From NCBI GenBank assembly GCA_036494815.1, contig DASXNV010000026.1, positions 1-64,000 of the forward strand: a stretch of 64,000 nt of DNA. The letters are read 5' to 3'. Below, piece by piece: positions 7,762 through 16,404 of this stretch. The DNA is from Poindextera sp036494815. GTDB lineage: Bacteria; Pseudomonadota; Alphaproteobacteria; Caulobacterales; Caulobacteraceae. Each line of letters opens with the position of its first letter. The stretch's first letter is position 1. The translations under genes and the position numbers were made by a program. The notes beneath the pieces were generated by a model. The model worked only from the letters and a program-made list of their open reading frames with translations, made no database searches and was not told the origin of the DNA.

Positions 7762-7859
7762 TGCGGCCGGCCGCGGCCGGCGTCGATCAGCGAAGCAGCC
7801 AGGGGCGCGGCGATGGCCGCCACCACACACAGCACGGAAACCGAAAACAGGATGGGCAT
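7758..7859 (-). CDS. Candidate 33-residue single-pass membrane protein
   Basis: The frame MPILFSVSVLCVVAA continues into a second hydrophobic stretch and ends RGRPQ, giving one membrane helix with a positive C-terminus. Its TGA overlaps the ATG of the next gene as ATGA, a normal arrangement for translational coupling. GAGAAG lies about three bases before the start. It is below the usual size cut-off for gene calling. The evidence is the overlap, the composition and a plausible start; no homologue is known to me. Confidence 0.42.
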   Translation of the reverse strand: MPILFSVSVLCVVAAIAAPLAASLIDAGRGRPQ

Positions 7860-7986
7860 GATCTTCTCGAGAGGCGCCGCATCGGGAAGGATCGACCGCG
7901 GGGAGGCGGCTCACGCCCGACGGCGCTGAAGCTATATGGGCGTTCAGCAAGCCCAACGCCAGGACTGGCTTTGCATTCCGCCGCGC

Positions 7987-8727
7987 TCAGCGCGGATGAT
8001 AGAGGAACAGGCCGCCCGTCAGGCAAAGGCCCAAAAGAACCACAAAGCCGCGGATCAGCCGCTCGTCCACACGCTGTAGCAGCAGGGCGCCGCCATAGCC
8101 GCCGATGATGGCGCCGACGCAGACCGTGGCCACCCGCAGCCAGGGAATTCCCGGCGTGAACAGGAAGATGGCCACTGCCGCCGCATTCATCACGCTGGCC
8201 AGCACGTTCTTGGTCGCCCCCGCCGCGCGCACCGCCAGGCCCGCAGCCGTCAGCGCCGCCAGCATCAGAAAGCCGATGCCGCCCCCGAAATAGCCGCCAT
8301 AGATCGCGATCAGGAACTGCATCAGTCCGGCGAGGCGCGGATCCATCGGCCGATGCTCGGCATGGCGCTTGGGGCCGAAACTGCCATAGGCGAACAGGCC
8401 GGTGGCGAACAGCACAAGCCAGGGCACCAGCCGGGCGAAAAAGCTGCTGGGGGTCCACAGCAGCAGCCCCGCCCCGATCGCCCCGCCCGCCAGGCTGAGC
8501 AGGACCAGGCTGCGAAAGCCCAGGCCGCCGGCGCCGGCGACCATCTTGCGGCCCATCCAGCCGGTGGTCACCTGGCCGGGAAACAGAGCCAGGGTCGAGG
8601 CGATATTGGCCGCGCGCGGGTCCAGGCCGCTGAAGATCAGCGCGGGCAGGGTGACGAAAGAGCCGCCGCCAGCCAGGGCGTTCTGGGTCCCCGCCCACAC
8701 GGCCACCACAAATAACAGAAGGAGCAT
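7987..8727 (-). CDS. TSUP (TauE/SafE) family membrane transporter
   Basis: 246 residues from the ATG at 8727 (MLLLLFVVAVWAG); 19 more residues are open upstream but start with a polar Pro-rich stretch. AGGGSFVTLPALIF is the first TauE/SafE half-motif, and FGGGIGFLMLAALTAAGL is the second, giving the two-fold repeat typical of this family with seven or eight helices. Members export sulfite, sulfoacetate or other organic anions across the inner membrane. No sulfur genes flank it, so the substrate is open. Confidence 0.82.
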   Translation of the reverse strand: MLLLLFVVAVWAGTQNALAGGGSFVTLPALIFSGLDPRAANIASTLALFPGQVTTGWMGRKMVAGAGGLGFRSLVLLSLAGGAIGAGLLLWTPSSFFARLVPWLVLFATGLFAYGSFGPKRHAEHRPMDPRLAGLMQFLIAIYGGYFGGGIGFLMLAALTAAGLAVRAAGATKNVLASVMNAAAVAIFLFTPGIPWLRVATVCVGAIIGGYGGALLLQRVDERLIRGFVVLLGLCLTGGLFLYHPR

Positions 8728-9052
8728 GCTGTCCGGCCTCGCCCAGGTCTTGGGCCATGGGCCTGAAGTTCGGGGTGACTGCAAGCCGGTTTGGGTGAAG
8801 CTGCGCCAGACAGGATTCGCAGGGAGTCAGGGTTGTGTGGTCGGGATTCAGCAATCCTTAATGGAATAGCGCTGTTATGTCGCAGAGGCGGTGCAATGGC
8901 GCCCGGTCGGCGTCGCGAAGTTTCAGTCCAGTGCGCGTTTTGTCGCCGTCGAGCGATCCCGCCCGGCGCGTCATTCCCACCAGCAGTCGAACCGCCCCCT
9001 TTGAGCGAGGCGAACTCGGCGACTGTCCAGATCTGCTTGGATGAGGTCCTCG

Positions 9053-9337
9053 GTGAACATCTCCGGTCCTTCGATCGCTTCTGGCGACGCCGCGACGCTC
9101 CCACCCCCATCGACGCCTGAGGGGGCGACGGCCCCTGCTGTGGCCGCAAACGCTGCGCCCCAAAAGCCTGATCTGTCCCTGGTGATCGAGGACGACAAGG
9201 CGGCGGGTGAGTTGGTCTATAAGACTGTCGATCGCGCCACCGGCGCCTTGGTCAGCCAGTATCCCAACGAAAAGCTGGTCCGGTTGCGGGAGGAATCCAA
9301 CTACGCCCCAGGCGGGGTGATCCGGCAGTTCGCCTGA
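9053..9337 (+). CDS. FlaG-like flagellar protein
   Basis: 94 residues from a GTG at 9053, which has GAGG six bases upstream; an ATG at 9041 is the alternative. The first 45 residues are a low-complexity Ala/Pro/Ser linker. The C-terminal half (DLSLVIEDDKAAGELVYK, then TVDRATGALVSQYPNEKLVRLRE) matches FlaG, whose hallmark is a D-x-x-T-G-x-(V/L)-(I/V)-x-Q-(I/Y)-P segment. FlaG proteins affect flagellar filament length. No other flagellar gene lies in the window. The call rests on this motif alone. Confidence 0.6.
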   Translation: MNISGPSIASGDAATLPPPSTPEGATAPAVAANAAPQKPDLSLVIEDDKAAGELVYKTVDRATGALVSQYPNEKLVRLREESNYAPGGVIRQFA

Positions 9338-9350
9338 CGGCGGCTGTTCA

Positions 9351-9887
9351 CTACGCGACAGCCTTGGCGGCCTGGGCCTGGGTCAGAAGTCGTCGACCCC
9401 GAATCCACATTTCGGCGCTCTGGGTGAGCATCAGACCCAGGCTGAACAGGATCAGCGCATCCACGAGCACCGTGATCGGCAGGTGGGTCCGGCCCAGGTT
9501 CTGTATCGCGACATTGTGTATGCTCACCCGCAACACCATCAGCACCACGATGAACAGCATCGCCGCCGGAGAGGCGCGAAGGGTCATCTGATGGGTTTCC
9601 GGATCGACCTCAATGCGCATCAACCGGCCCCTTTGCCAGCCGAGCACGGCGCCGGCGGCCAGGCTCGCGGTCATGATCGCCAGGCCCGCGGCGGACATGG
9701 GTGGCGGCGCCTGGGTGAAGCTCAGGACGGCGATCACCACCCAGATCGCCGGCCGGATCCATAAGAGCTCGACCCGCAGCTTACGGGGGCGGGCGTTCCG
9801 AAGTAGCAGGATCGGCACCATGATCGCCAGGCCGATCAAAAGACCGGTAGTTTGCGGGCCGAACGCCGCGCTCGCCGCGGTCATCAT
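9351..9887 (-). CDS. CcdC/DUF1453-like membrane protein
   Basis: 178 residues with five likely membrane helices. ILLLRNARPRKLRVELLWIRP after the first helix and VLGWQRGRLMRIEVDPETH in the middle are the pattern of the CcdC/DUF1453 family. The role of these proteins is not settled. The gene ends 13 bases from the convergent FlaG-like gene and begins 14 bases after the stop of the PopA-like gene on the same strand, so it may be co-transcribed with that regulator. Confidence 0.68.
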   Translation of the reverse strand: MMTAASAAFGPQTTGLLIGLAIMVPILLLRNARPRKLRVELLWIRPAIWVVIAVLSFTQAPPPMSAAGLAIMTASLAAGAVLGWQRGRLMRIEVDPETHQMTLRASPAAMLFIVVLMVLRVSIHNVAIQNLGRTHLPITVLVDALILFSLGLMLTQSAEMWIRGRRLLTQAQAAKAVA

Positions 9888-9901
9888 GCGGGATTTTCCG
9901 T

Positions 9902-11227
9902 CTAACTGACTTTGATGTGCAGTGCGCGAGCCGCCGCCCGCTCCAACGCCTTGGCGCCGTTCTCGCCGGGTTCGACCTGGGCCACGCCGATCTCGAATTC
10001 GACCACGAAGGGCGGGCGGTCATCACCGGAGTCAAAGGCGGTGCAGGCGATCACCGCGGCGATGCGCTCTCCCGCGGCCCGGGCCGCCGACTGGTTGGTC
10101 GCGGGCAGAGCCAGGGCGAACACCTCGGGACCAAGGCGCGCCGCGGTGTCTTCAGCCCGGATCAGGCGGCCGATCATGGAGCCGATCTGGGGAATGGCGC
10201 GGTCAAGCCAGCCGCCGGCCCGCACCTGGGCGAGATCGACCCGCTCGGAAACCCGCAACACGCACAGCGACAGGGCCCGGTTACGCAGGCGCGAGGCCTG
10301 GACCAGCCGCGCCAGGTGGGCGGCGAACAACTCGCGGGTGAACAGGCCGGTGGGCGCATCCATCAGGCCAGATCGTCGCGCCTTTTCCAGGGCCTCCCGG
10401 ATGGCGTTCTGGCGGCGATAGGCGCGGGCCAGTTCGATCACCCGCTTGGCGGTCTCGCCGGGGACGATGTCGGGGGTGGCCAGATCGGATACGCCGCGGT
10501 GATAGGCCTCGGCCAGGCCGATCTGGGCGGGGCTTTGCAGGTAGAGCAGGGCGGGCACGTGGTACAGGCGTGTGTTGCGGCGCATTCCGGCGGCGATGGA
10601 CAGGGCTTCAGCCTGGTTTTCACCCGCCCACAGCACCACGGCGTCGAACGCCTGCTCGTGCAGATAGTCGAAGGCGGTATAGGCGGTGAAGGCCCCGACC
10701 ACCTCGGCGCCGCCCTCCGTCAGGGCGTTGGACAGGGCCAGGAACTGCGGCGCCGGCTCGCCGATCGCCAGGACGCGATAGGGCCCGGTAGGTTCGGTGG
10801 GCAGGTCCAGCTTGCGGCCGCGCTCGCCGAAAGTCTCCAGCCGCAGGCCGAATTCCTCTTCGGCGATGGTCATGCGGGTCAGGGATTCCAGCCGCAGGGC
10901 CGCCTGGGCCGGATGAAGCGGCGGCGCCAGCACCAGATCGAAGTCCGACGCCGCCAACCCGTCGCTGGGCACGCCGATGGCGATCACCGGCAGGCTGCGC
11001 GGCGAGCACGACGCCTTCAGCCGACGCGCCAGGGTGGCGGCTTCATCAGCGCCCTGCGCAACGTCGATAATCGCAACCTCGATCTCCAGGTCGCCCAGGG
11101 CGGCCAGAGCGGCATAGGGGCCCCGGGCCGTGATGGTGCGCCAGCCAAGACGATCCAGACCTTCCGCGAGCGGACCGGCGAGCGTGTCATCCTTGGCGAC
11201 GATCAGAACCCGCGGATGCAGCGTCAC
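9902..11227 (-). CDS. popA: PopA-like c-di-GMP effector: two receiver-like domains and a catalytically dead GGDEF domain
   Basis: 441 residues from the GTG at 11227, chosen because AGGA lies six bases upstream; the frame is open to 11311. Order: a receiver-like domain (about 3-120, VAIIDVAQ at the acceptor strand), a second degenerate receiver (about 150-260) and a GGDEF domain (about 285-440). The active-site loop GG(D/E)EF reads GPEVF, so cyclase activity is not expected. The allosteric c-di-GMP site is kept: RAED lies five residues before the loop, exactly as RxxD does in PleD. In Caulobacter, PopA has this architecture, binds c-di-GMP at the I-site and brings RcdA to the cell pole for CtrA degradation. 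Orthology is inferred from architecture and motif spacing. Confidence 0.68.
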   Translation of the reverse strand: MTLHPRVLIVAKDDTLAGPLAEGLDRLGWRTITARGPYAALAALGDLEIEVAIIDVAQGADEAATLARRLKASCSPRSLPVIAIGVPSDGLAASDFDLVLAPPLHPAQAALRLESLTRMTIAEEEFGLRLETFGERGRKLDLPTEPTGPYRVLAIGEPAPQFLALSNALTEGGAEVVGAFTAYTAFDYLHEQAFDAVVLWAGENQAEALSIAAGMRRNTRLYHVPALLYLQSPAQIGLAEAYHRGVSDLATPDIVPGETAKRVIELARAYRRQNAIREALEKARRSGLMDAPTGLFTRELFAAHLARLVQASRLRNRALSLCVLRVSERVDLAQVRAGGWLDRAIPQIGSMIGRLIRAEDTAARLGPEVFALALPATNQSAARAAGERIAAVIACTAFDSGDDRPPFVVEFEIGVAQVEPGENGAKALERAAARALHIKVS

Positions 11228-11403
11228 CCATTTTCCTTTCCGACTTGACGCGACGTCGTCGTTTTCGACGCCGGCCATGGTCGCTACTCTAGAATCGCTC
11301 GCTCGCAACATACCAGAGGCCAGGACTGAGAATAGCGGCTGGTGGCGACGAGGGAACGCGCAAACGAGGGCGGCCTTGAAAGGCTCGCTCCAAACAGGAT
11401 CGG

Positions 11404-12555
11404 ATGACGGCTATGGCGCAAGGATCTGCAACTCAGGGGCCCCTGTCGGGATTGAAGGTGGTCGAGTTCGCCGGCATCGGGCCTGGGCCGTTCTGCGGCA
11501 TGCTGCTGTCCGACCTGGGTGCGGACGTGGTGCGGATCGACCGCAAGGGGGGCGGACGAGGCTCCAAGTTCGACGTCACCGCCCGTGGGCGGCGCAGCGT
11601 GGCCCTGGACCTGAAGTCGCCGGACGCCATCGAGGCCTGCCTCAAACTGGTGGAGTCCGCCGACGCCCTGTTCGAGGGTTTCCGCCCCGGCGTGATGGAG
11701 CGATTGGGCCTGGGCCCCGAGGTGGCGCTCAAGCGCAACGCCAAACTGGTCTATGGCCGCATGACGGGATGGGGGCAGTTTGGGCCCTACGCCAAGGCCG
11801 CCGGCCACGACATGAATTATATCGCCATCACCGGCGCCCTCGAGGCGATCGGGACCAAGGACAAGCCTGTCCCGCCCTTGAACTTGGTCGGAGATTTCGG
11901 CGGCGGCGCCCTCTATCTCGCCTTTGGCCTGCTCGCCGGGGTCATCCATGCCCGCGCCAGTGGTCAGGGCCAGGTGATCGATTGCGCCATGAGCGATGGG
12001 GCGGCTTCGCTGATGTCCATGTTCTACGGGATGAAGGCCAGCGGCATGTGGTCCACCGAGCGGCGCGCCAACCTGCTCGACGGCGGCGCTCACTTCTACG
12101 ACACCTATCAATGCGCCGACGGACGCTGGATCTCGATCGGTTCGATCGAGCCTCAGTTCTACGCCCTGCTGCTCGAAAAGACCGGGATCAAGGATCCTGA
12201 GTTCCAGCAGCAGATGAACCGGGACCTGTGGCCGTCGCTGAAGGAACGGCTGGCGGCGGTGATCAAGCTGAAGACCCGTGACGAGTGGTGCGCCCTGATG
12301 GACGCTTCGGATGTCTGTTTCGCGCCGGTGCTGGACATGGACGAGGCGCCGCTGCATCCGCACAACGCCGCCCGGGAGACCTTTGTCACCATCGATGGCG
12401 TGGTCCAGCCAGCCCCGGCGCCGCGCTTTTCCGCAACCCCCTGCGCGATCCTGGCCCCGCCGCCCGCGATTGGGGCGGACAATGACACCGCCTTGGCCGA
12501 CTGGGGTTTTTCCGCCAAGGAAATCGACGCATTGAAGGCGGTCGGAGCGCTCTGA
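11404..12555 (+). CDS. CaiB/BaiF CoA-transferase family, alpha-methylacyl-CoA racemase type
   Basis: 383 residues. LSGLKVVEFAGIGPGPFCGM and LGADVVRIDR open the family fold; GRMTGWGQFGPYAKAAGHDMNY contains the His and nearby motif of alpha-methylacyl-CoA racemase (AMACR), which inverts 2-methyl branched acyl-CoA thioesters for beta-oxidation. The rest (GGALYLAFGLLAGVIHAR, DGAASLMSMFYG) fits. Starts at ATG 11404 or three codons later. It is divergent from the PopA-like gene across 176 bases. A true CoA transferase is possible, but the racemase signature is the closer match. Confidence 0.85.
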   Translation: MTAMAQGSATQGPLSGLKVVEFAGIGPGPFCGMLLSDLGADVVRIDRKGGGRGSKFDVTARGRRSVALDLKSPDAIEACLKLVESADALFEGFRPGVMERLGLGPEVALKRNAKLVYGRMTGWGQFGPYAKAAGHDMNYIAITGALEAIGTKDKPVPPLNLVGDFGGGALYLAFGLLAGVIHARASGQGQVIDCAMSDGAASLMSMFYGMKASGMWSTERRANLLDGGAHFYDTYQCADGRWISIGSIEPQFYALLLEKTGIKDPEFQQQMNRDLWPSLKERLAAVIKLKTRDEWCALMDASDVCFAPVLDMDEAPLHPHNAARETFVTIDGVVQPAPAPRFSATPCAILAPPPAIGADNDTALADWGFSAKEIDALKAVGAL

Positions 12556-12742
12556 CACCGCCGCCGTCGTTCAGGTGGGGTTCAGGCAGGCGGGCGCATT
12601 CAGGGCGTGCTTCCTGGTCGCCGTCTCCCCCCGCCCCCCTGTCGGCGACTGAGAGCTGGAACGGCGCGTCATTCTTGCGGATGGCGCGCCGCTCTGCATT
12701 TGACGGCTTCGACAAGCGGGCGGGAGGCGCTAAGGGGAGGCG

Positions 12743-13630
12743 ATGGACTCCAGATTGCAGCGCCTCAACGCCCCTCCGCCCTATCGCTGGGCGCGCGAGG
12801 CCTTGCGCGTGACCGCCAGGGCGCTGTCGCGGCTGTGGGGCCGCGATGTGATGCTCTATACGGGCGGCGTGTCGTTCTACGCCCTGCTGGCGGCGTTCCC
12901 GACCCTGGCGATCGTCATCGGCGTCTATAGCCTACTGCTGACCCCCGCGCGGGCCATCGCCCAGGCCGACGCCTTGGCGCAGCTGTTGCCGCAGAGCGCA
13001 AGCGACCTGTTCTCGAGCGAACTGTTGCGCCTGGCGCGCACGCCCATCCGCATCGTCTCCGCCCAAAGCGCCGCCGCCCTGCTGATCAGCCTCTACGCCG
13101 CCCACAGGGGATTCAAGGCGTTGATCGCCGGCCTGTCGCTGATCCATGAGGAGGACGAGCCGCACGGCTTCGTGCGGTTCAACCTTTTGGCCTTTGTGGT
13201 GCTGATCGCGGCCATCGCCTTGGTGGGCGTGGTTTCGGCCTTCTTCCTCACCGTACGCATCCTGGCCTCGACCCTGGAGCAAAGCCCCTTGAAAGGGGTG
13301 CACTGGTTCTACAGCGAATGGACCTGGGCCTCGATCGGCGTCAGCCTGGGCATGACCTTGGTCTATCGCTACGCCATGTCGACCAGGCCTGTGGATTGGC
13401 GGGCCTCCACCGCAGGCGGCGTCGTGGCGGCCATACTGACCCTGGCCGCCTCCTGGGCCAGCGCCGTTTACGCGAAGCAATTCGCCCATTTCGGCGCCAC
13501 CTACGGCTCGATCGCCGCGGTGGTGGTGCTGCTGGTCTGGCTGTCGTGGAGCGTCAACGCGGTCTTCTACGGCGGGGCCCTGGCGACCGAGATCGAACTG
13601 GTGCTGCCGGCCAAGCCGCCTTCAGACTGA
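12743..13630 (+). CDS. YihY/BrkB family inner-membrane protein
   Basis: 295 residues. LYTGGVSFYALLAAFPTLA near residue 40 and FGATYGSIAAVVVLLVWLSWS near 250 are the two best-conserved parts of the YihY/BrkB family, with about six membrane helices between residues 40 and 285. The family was once called ribonuclease BN, but that activity belongs to another gene; its role is unknown. GGGGAGG precedes the ATG. The 3' end overlaps the convergent TusA-like gene by nine bases. Confidence 0.85.
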   Translation: MDSRLQRLNAPPPYRWAREALRVTARALSRLWGRDVMLYTGGVSFYALLAAFPTLAIVIGVYSLLLTPARAIAQADALAQLLPQSASDLFSSELLRLARTPIRIVSAQSAAALLISLYAAHRGFKALIAGLSLIHEEDEPHGFVRFNLLAFVVLIAAIALVGVVSAFFLTVRILASTLEQSPLKGVHWFYSEWTWASIGVSLGMTLVYRYAMSTRPVDWRASTAGGVVAAILTLAASWASAVYAKQFAHFGATYGSIAAVVVLLVWLSWSVNAVFYGGALATEIELVLPAKPPSD

Positions 13631-13873
13631 ATCCCCGGCGCGCGTCTTTCGAACCGTGAAAGCGAGCACGCCGCCCTCGATGTCCAGGCTGATCAGCGGA
13701 TAGTCCAGGGCCGCCAGCAGGTGCGGAATGTCGATCCGCGCCAGGGGGTCATCCGCCAACAACTTGATGCTCGCCCCATACTCCGCCGCTTCCAGGGCTC
13801 TGCGCAGGCGCAGCGATGGCGCCGGGCAGCGGTGCCCGCGGGCGTCGACGAGGATTTCAGAAGGGGCCGTCAT
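13622..13873 (-). CDS. TusA-like sulfurtransferase
   Basis: 83 residues from the ATG at 13873 (MTAPSEILVDARGHRCPAP); longer starts run into the upstream gene. CPAP is the CPxP motif of TusA/SirA proteins, whose Cys carries a persulfide in sulfur relay to tRNA thiolation or molybdenum cofactor synthesis. It begins four bases after the stop of the flippase-like gene, so the two form an operon. No other sulfur relay protein is nearby; it may be one of several paralogues rather than TusA itself. Confidence 0.78.
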   Translation of the reverse strand: MTAPSEILVDARGHRCPAPSLRLRRALEAAEYGASIKLLADDPLARIDIPHLLAALDYPLISLDIEGGVLAFTVRKTRAGDSV

Positions 13874-13877
13874 TGGT

Positions 13878-14876
13878 TCAGCTTCGTCTCGCGGCCAGTT
13901 TGCGCGCCACATGCAGGGCTCCAAGCGCCGACGTCATCACGACCAACGGACCCAGGCTGTAGATTACCCGGTAGAGGATCAGGGCCGTGGCCGTCTCGTT
14001 GGCCCGGGCGAGCAGGGCGGACAGGCCCAGCACCACGGCCTCGAACACGCCAACGCCGCCCGGCACGCCCGTCGCGGCGCTGACCAGCGACCCCACCACG
14101 AACACGGCGAGAAACTCCGGAAAAGCTGTGAGGGCAGGGTGGGGCAGAAGCACATAGAGCGCGGCGCCCGACAGGGCCCAGTCGGCGATCCCCGCAATCA
14201 GAGCCAAGGCCCGGCCGGAAGCGCTGTGGGCCACCGGCGGCGCAGCCTTGGCGCTGCGCCTGAGCACCACGAACCAGAGCGCGGCGGGCGCGAGCAGCGC
14301 CACGCCAATGGCCTCGACCACGCCGCGCGGCCAGTGAAACACCTCGGCGAAAGGGCTCGGCCGCGCCATCAGGTCGAGGCCGGCGGTGACGACGCCGCTC
14401 AGGCTGACCGCCGTCCCGGCCAGCAGGGCCACGGCGGTGATCGCCGCCGGGCTCAGGCCCCAGCGCGAATAAAAGCGCAGCCGGGTGGCCGTGCCGGTGG
14501 CCAGGCTGAAGCCGAGGCTGTTGGAGACGGCGTAGGAGACGAAGGCCACGCGCCCCGCGCGATGCCAGTTCAACCGGTGGCCCAGGCTCTGCAGCGCGAA
14601 CCACTCGGTGACGGCCAGGCACACATAGCTGGCCGGGGTCAGGGCGATCGACGCCCACAGCGCCCAAGCGGGTGTGGCCTTGAACGCGACAACGAACAGC
14701 GGCCAGGAAAAACCCTTGAGCTGGTGATGGATCAGCCAGGCTGCGCCGCCCAAGGCCACCAGCGACACCAGCAGCTTTCGCACCCGCGAGTCCCAGGCCC
14801 GTTTCAGCGGCGCCAGGCGCGCCTGAGAGGCGGCATCCCTCGCGGTGGCGGGCCTCACGGGAAGGGGCGCGGTCAT
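13878..14876 (-). CDS. UPF0104/LPG-synthase-like membrane protein (flippase-like domain)
   Basis: 332 residues, with about eight hydrophobic segments from residue 35 onward. AVSNSLGFSLATGTATRLRFY and GGVGVFEAVVLG are the motifs of the flippase-like domain of lysylphosphatidylglycerol synthase (UPF0104). There is no soluble aminoacyl-transferase domain, so lysyl-lipid synthesis is not expected; flipping or transport of a lipid is the usual guess. It leads a two-gene unit with the TusA-like gene. Confidence 0.82.
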   Translation of the reverse strand: MTAPLPVRPATARDAASQARLAPLKRAWDSRVRKLLVSLVALGGAAWLIHHQLKGFSWPLFVVAFKATPAWALWASIALTPASYVCLAVTEWFALQSLGHRLNWHRAGRVAFVSYAVSNSLGFSLATGTATRLRFYSRWGLSPAAITAVALLAGTAVSLSGVVTAGLDLMARPSPFAEVFHWPRGVVEAIGVALLAPAALWFVVLRRSAKAAPPVAHSASGRALALIAGIADWALSGAALYVLLPHPALTAFPEFLAVFVVGSLVSAATGVPGGVGVFEAVVLGLSALLARANETATALILYRVIYSLGPLVVMTSALGALHVARKLAARRS

Positions 14877-15000
14877 GCCATCGTCGATAGCCCAAGCCGT
14901 CCGCCGCCGCCATAGCCGACGCCGGCGCCAATTGAGGCCTCCAGATCCGCGCCAAGCAGGTTATAGGATCGGGTTGCAAACCTGAGACACGAAGGCGCGG

Positions 15001-16122
15001 ATGAGCGAAGATGGATTGGTGAGCCAGACCCGACCGGCCGACGAAACGCTGGCTCATGCGCATGCCCATGGCCAGGTCGTCGCGGCCGGCGTGTCGGTCT
15101 CCCTGCGCAACGCCGGGGTGTTCATGGCCGTGGTGGTCGGCGGCTTCACCCTGAAGGCGCTCAACGGCATCATCACCCCGCTGATCATCGCCGTCTTCAT
15201 GCTGCTTTTGATCGACGGGGTCTCGCGGACCATGGAGCGGCGTTTTCCCGCCTGGCCGCAATGGCTGCGCTCGGCGCTGGGGGTGACCGTCACCGTGGCG
15301 GGGTTCACCGGCGTGGTCGTCATCTTCGCCGAATATGGCAGTTCGTTCGCAGCCCAGGTCAAGGTGCTGCAGCCGCGCATCGATGGCCTGCTGACGCAGG
15401 TCAGCGCGAACCTGCAGATCGCGCCCATGACGGTCTCGGACCTGTTCCGGGGCGACAATCCGGCCTCGGCGGTGTCCAGGGTGTTCGGCGCGGCGCGGGG
15501 GGTGATCTCCGAAGCCGTGCTGGTGATGATCTATCTCGGCTTTCTGCTGGCCTCGCGCCAGGCCTTCGGGCGCAAGGCCGAGCGGCTGTTCCCCGGACGG
15601 ATGGACCGGTCCCACGCCGAGCGGATCTTTGGCCGCGTCCGCTACGCCTCCGAGCAATATATCGTGCTGCAGACGGTCAAGGCGGCGATCGTGGCCCTCA
15701 CCGCCTGGGGCCTGATGACGGCGGTAGGGGTGGCCAACCCCCTCTTCATCGCCTTCATCCTGTTCCTGGCCTCCTACGTCCCCATCGTCGGCGGCATCGG
15801 GGCTTCGGTGCTGCCGGCCCTGATCGCCCTGGCCCAATTCGAATCCCCGGTCAGGCCGCTGGTCCTGGTCGTCAGCCTGGGCGGCGCGATCTTCATGATC
15901 GAGAACGTGCTCTTGCCCAAATTGCAGAGCGACCGGCTGAACCTGGACCCAGTGTTCATTCTGTTGTCCCTGGGCTTCTGGGGCGAGATGCTGGGCTTGC
16001 CGGGGGTATTGCTGTCGACGCCGCTGACCGTGGTGGTCATGTCCATCGCCGCCGAGTTCAAGGGCGCCCGCTGGCTGGCGATCCTGTTGTCCAAGGACGG
16101 GGACCTGGGACAGAGGCTTTAG
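15001..16122 (+). CDS. AI-2E/PerM family transporter
   Basis: 373 residues. A polar N-terminal tail of about 35 residues precedes two helix pairs, a soluble segment (about 100-180) and then five helices with IAFILFLASYVPIVGGIGASVLPALIAL and GFWGEMLGLPGVLLSTPLTVVV, the family hallmarks. Members export autoinducer-2, act as Na+/H+ antiporters or have unknown substrates. The gene stands alone on the plus strand; its stop overlaps the small lipoprotein gene on the other strand by four bases. Confidence 0.87.
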   Translation: MSEDGLVSQTRPADETLAHAHAHGQVVAAGVSVSLRNAGVFMAVVVGGFTLKALNGIITPLIIAVFMLLLIDGVSRTMERRFPAWPQWLRSALGVTVTVAGFTGVVVIFAEYGSSFAAQVKVLQPRIDGLLTQVSANLQIAPMTVSDLFRGDNPASAVSRVFGAARGVISEAVLVMIYLGFLLASRQAFGRKAERLFPGRMDRSHAERIFGRVRYASEQYIVLQTVKAAIVALTAWGLMTAVGVANPLFIAFILFLASYVPIVGGIGASVLPALIALAQFESPVRPLVLVVSLGGAIFMIENVLLPKLQSDRLNLDPVFILLSLGFWGEMLGLPGVLLSTPLTVVVMSIAAEFKGARWLAILLSKDGDLGQRL

Positions 16123-16262
16123 GGCGCAGCGCCATGGCTGGCGGGGATGGCGGAGCAGCCGGGAGGCGGACCCAGCCCGTTGGGACAGTTGTCGATCACG
16201 CCCGCACAACTCGCCAGGACCAAGCTAAGACTGGTCAGCACCAGGATCGCCGACAGACGCAT
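16119..16262 (-). CDS. Small lipoprotein (47 residues)
   Basis: The frame begins MRLSAILVLTSLSLVLASC, a lipoprotein signal peptide with the lipobox L-A-S-C near residue 19. The mature part is only about 29 residues and carries two further Cys and several Pro and Gly. The stop overlaps the convergent exporter gene by four bases. It resembles entericidin-sized lipoproteins in length but not clearly in sequence. Function unknown. Confidence 0.58.
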   Translation of the reverse strand: MRLSAILVLTSLSLVLASCAGVIDNCPNGLGPPPGCSAIPASHGAAP

Positions 16263-16404
16263 TTTCAGTCTCCCCGCTGGTCCGTCACGTGACGGGTGGA
16301 AAGCGGCGCAATTTTGACGGTCGGCGCATGCTCGAGCTTGTAGCGCCGGCGATCTGGCGCCAAATCGCCCACGCCATTCTGAACTCCGTCGCAAGGGCCG
16401 TACC

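Noticed and set aside
13870..16209. 779-residue minus-strand frame
   Set aside because: Antisense shadow of the flippase-like and AI-2E genes; composition is Gln/His/Arg-rich and no domain is seen.
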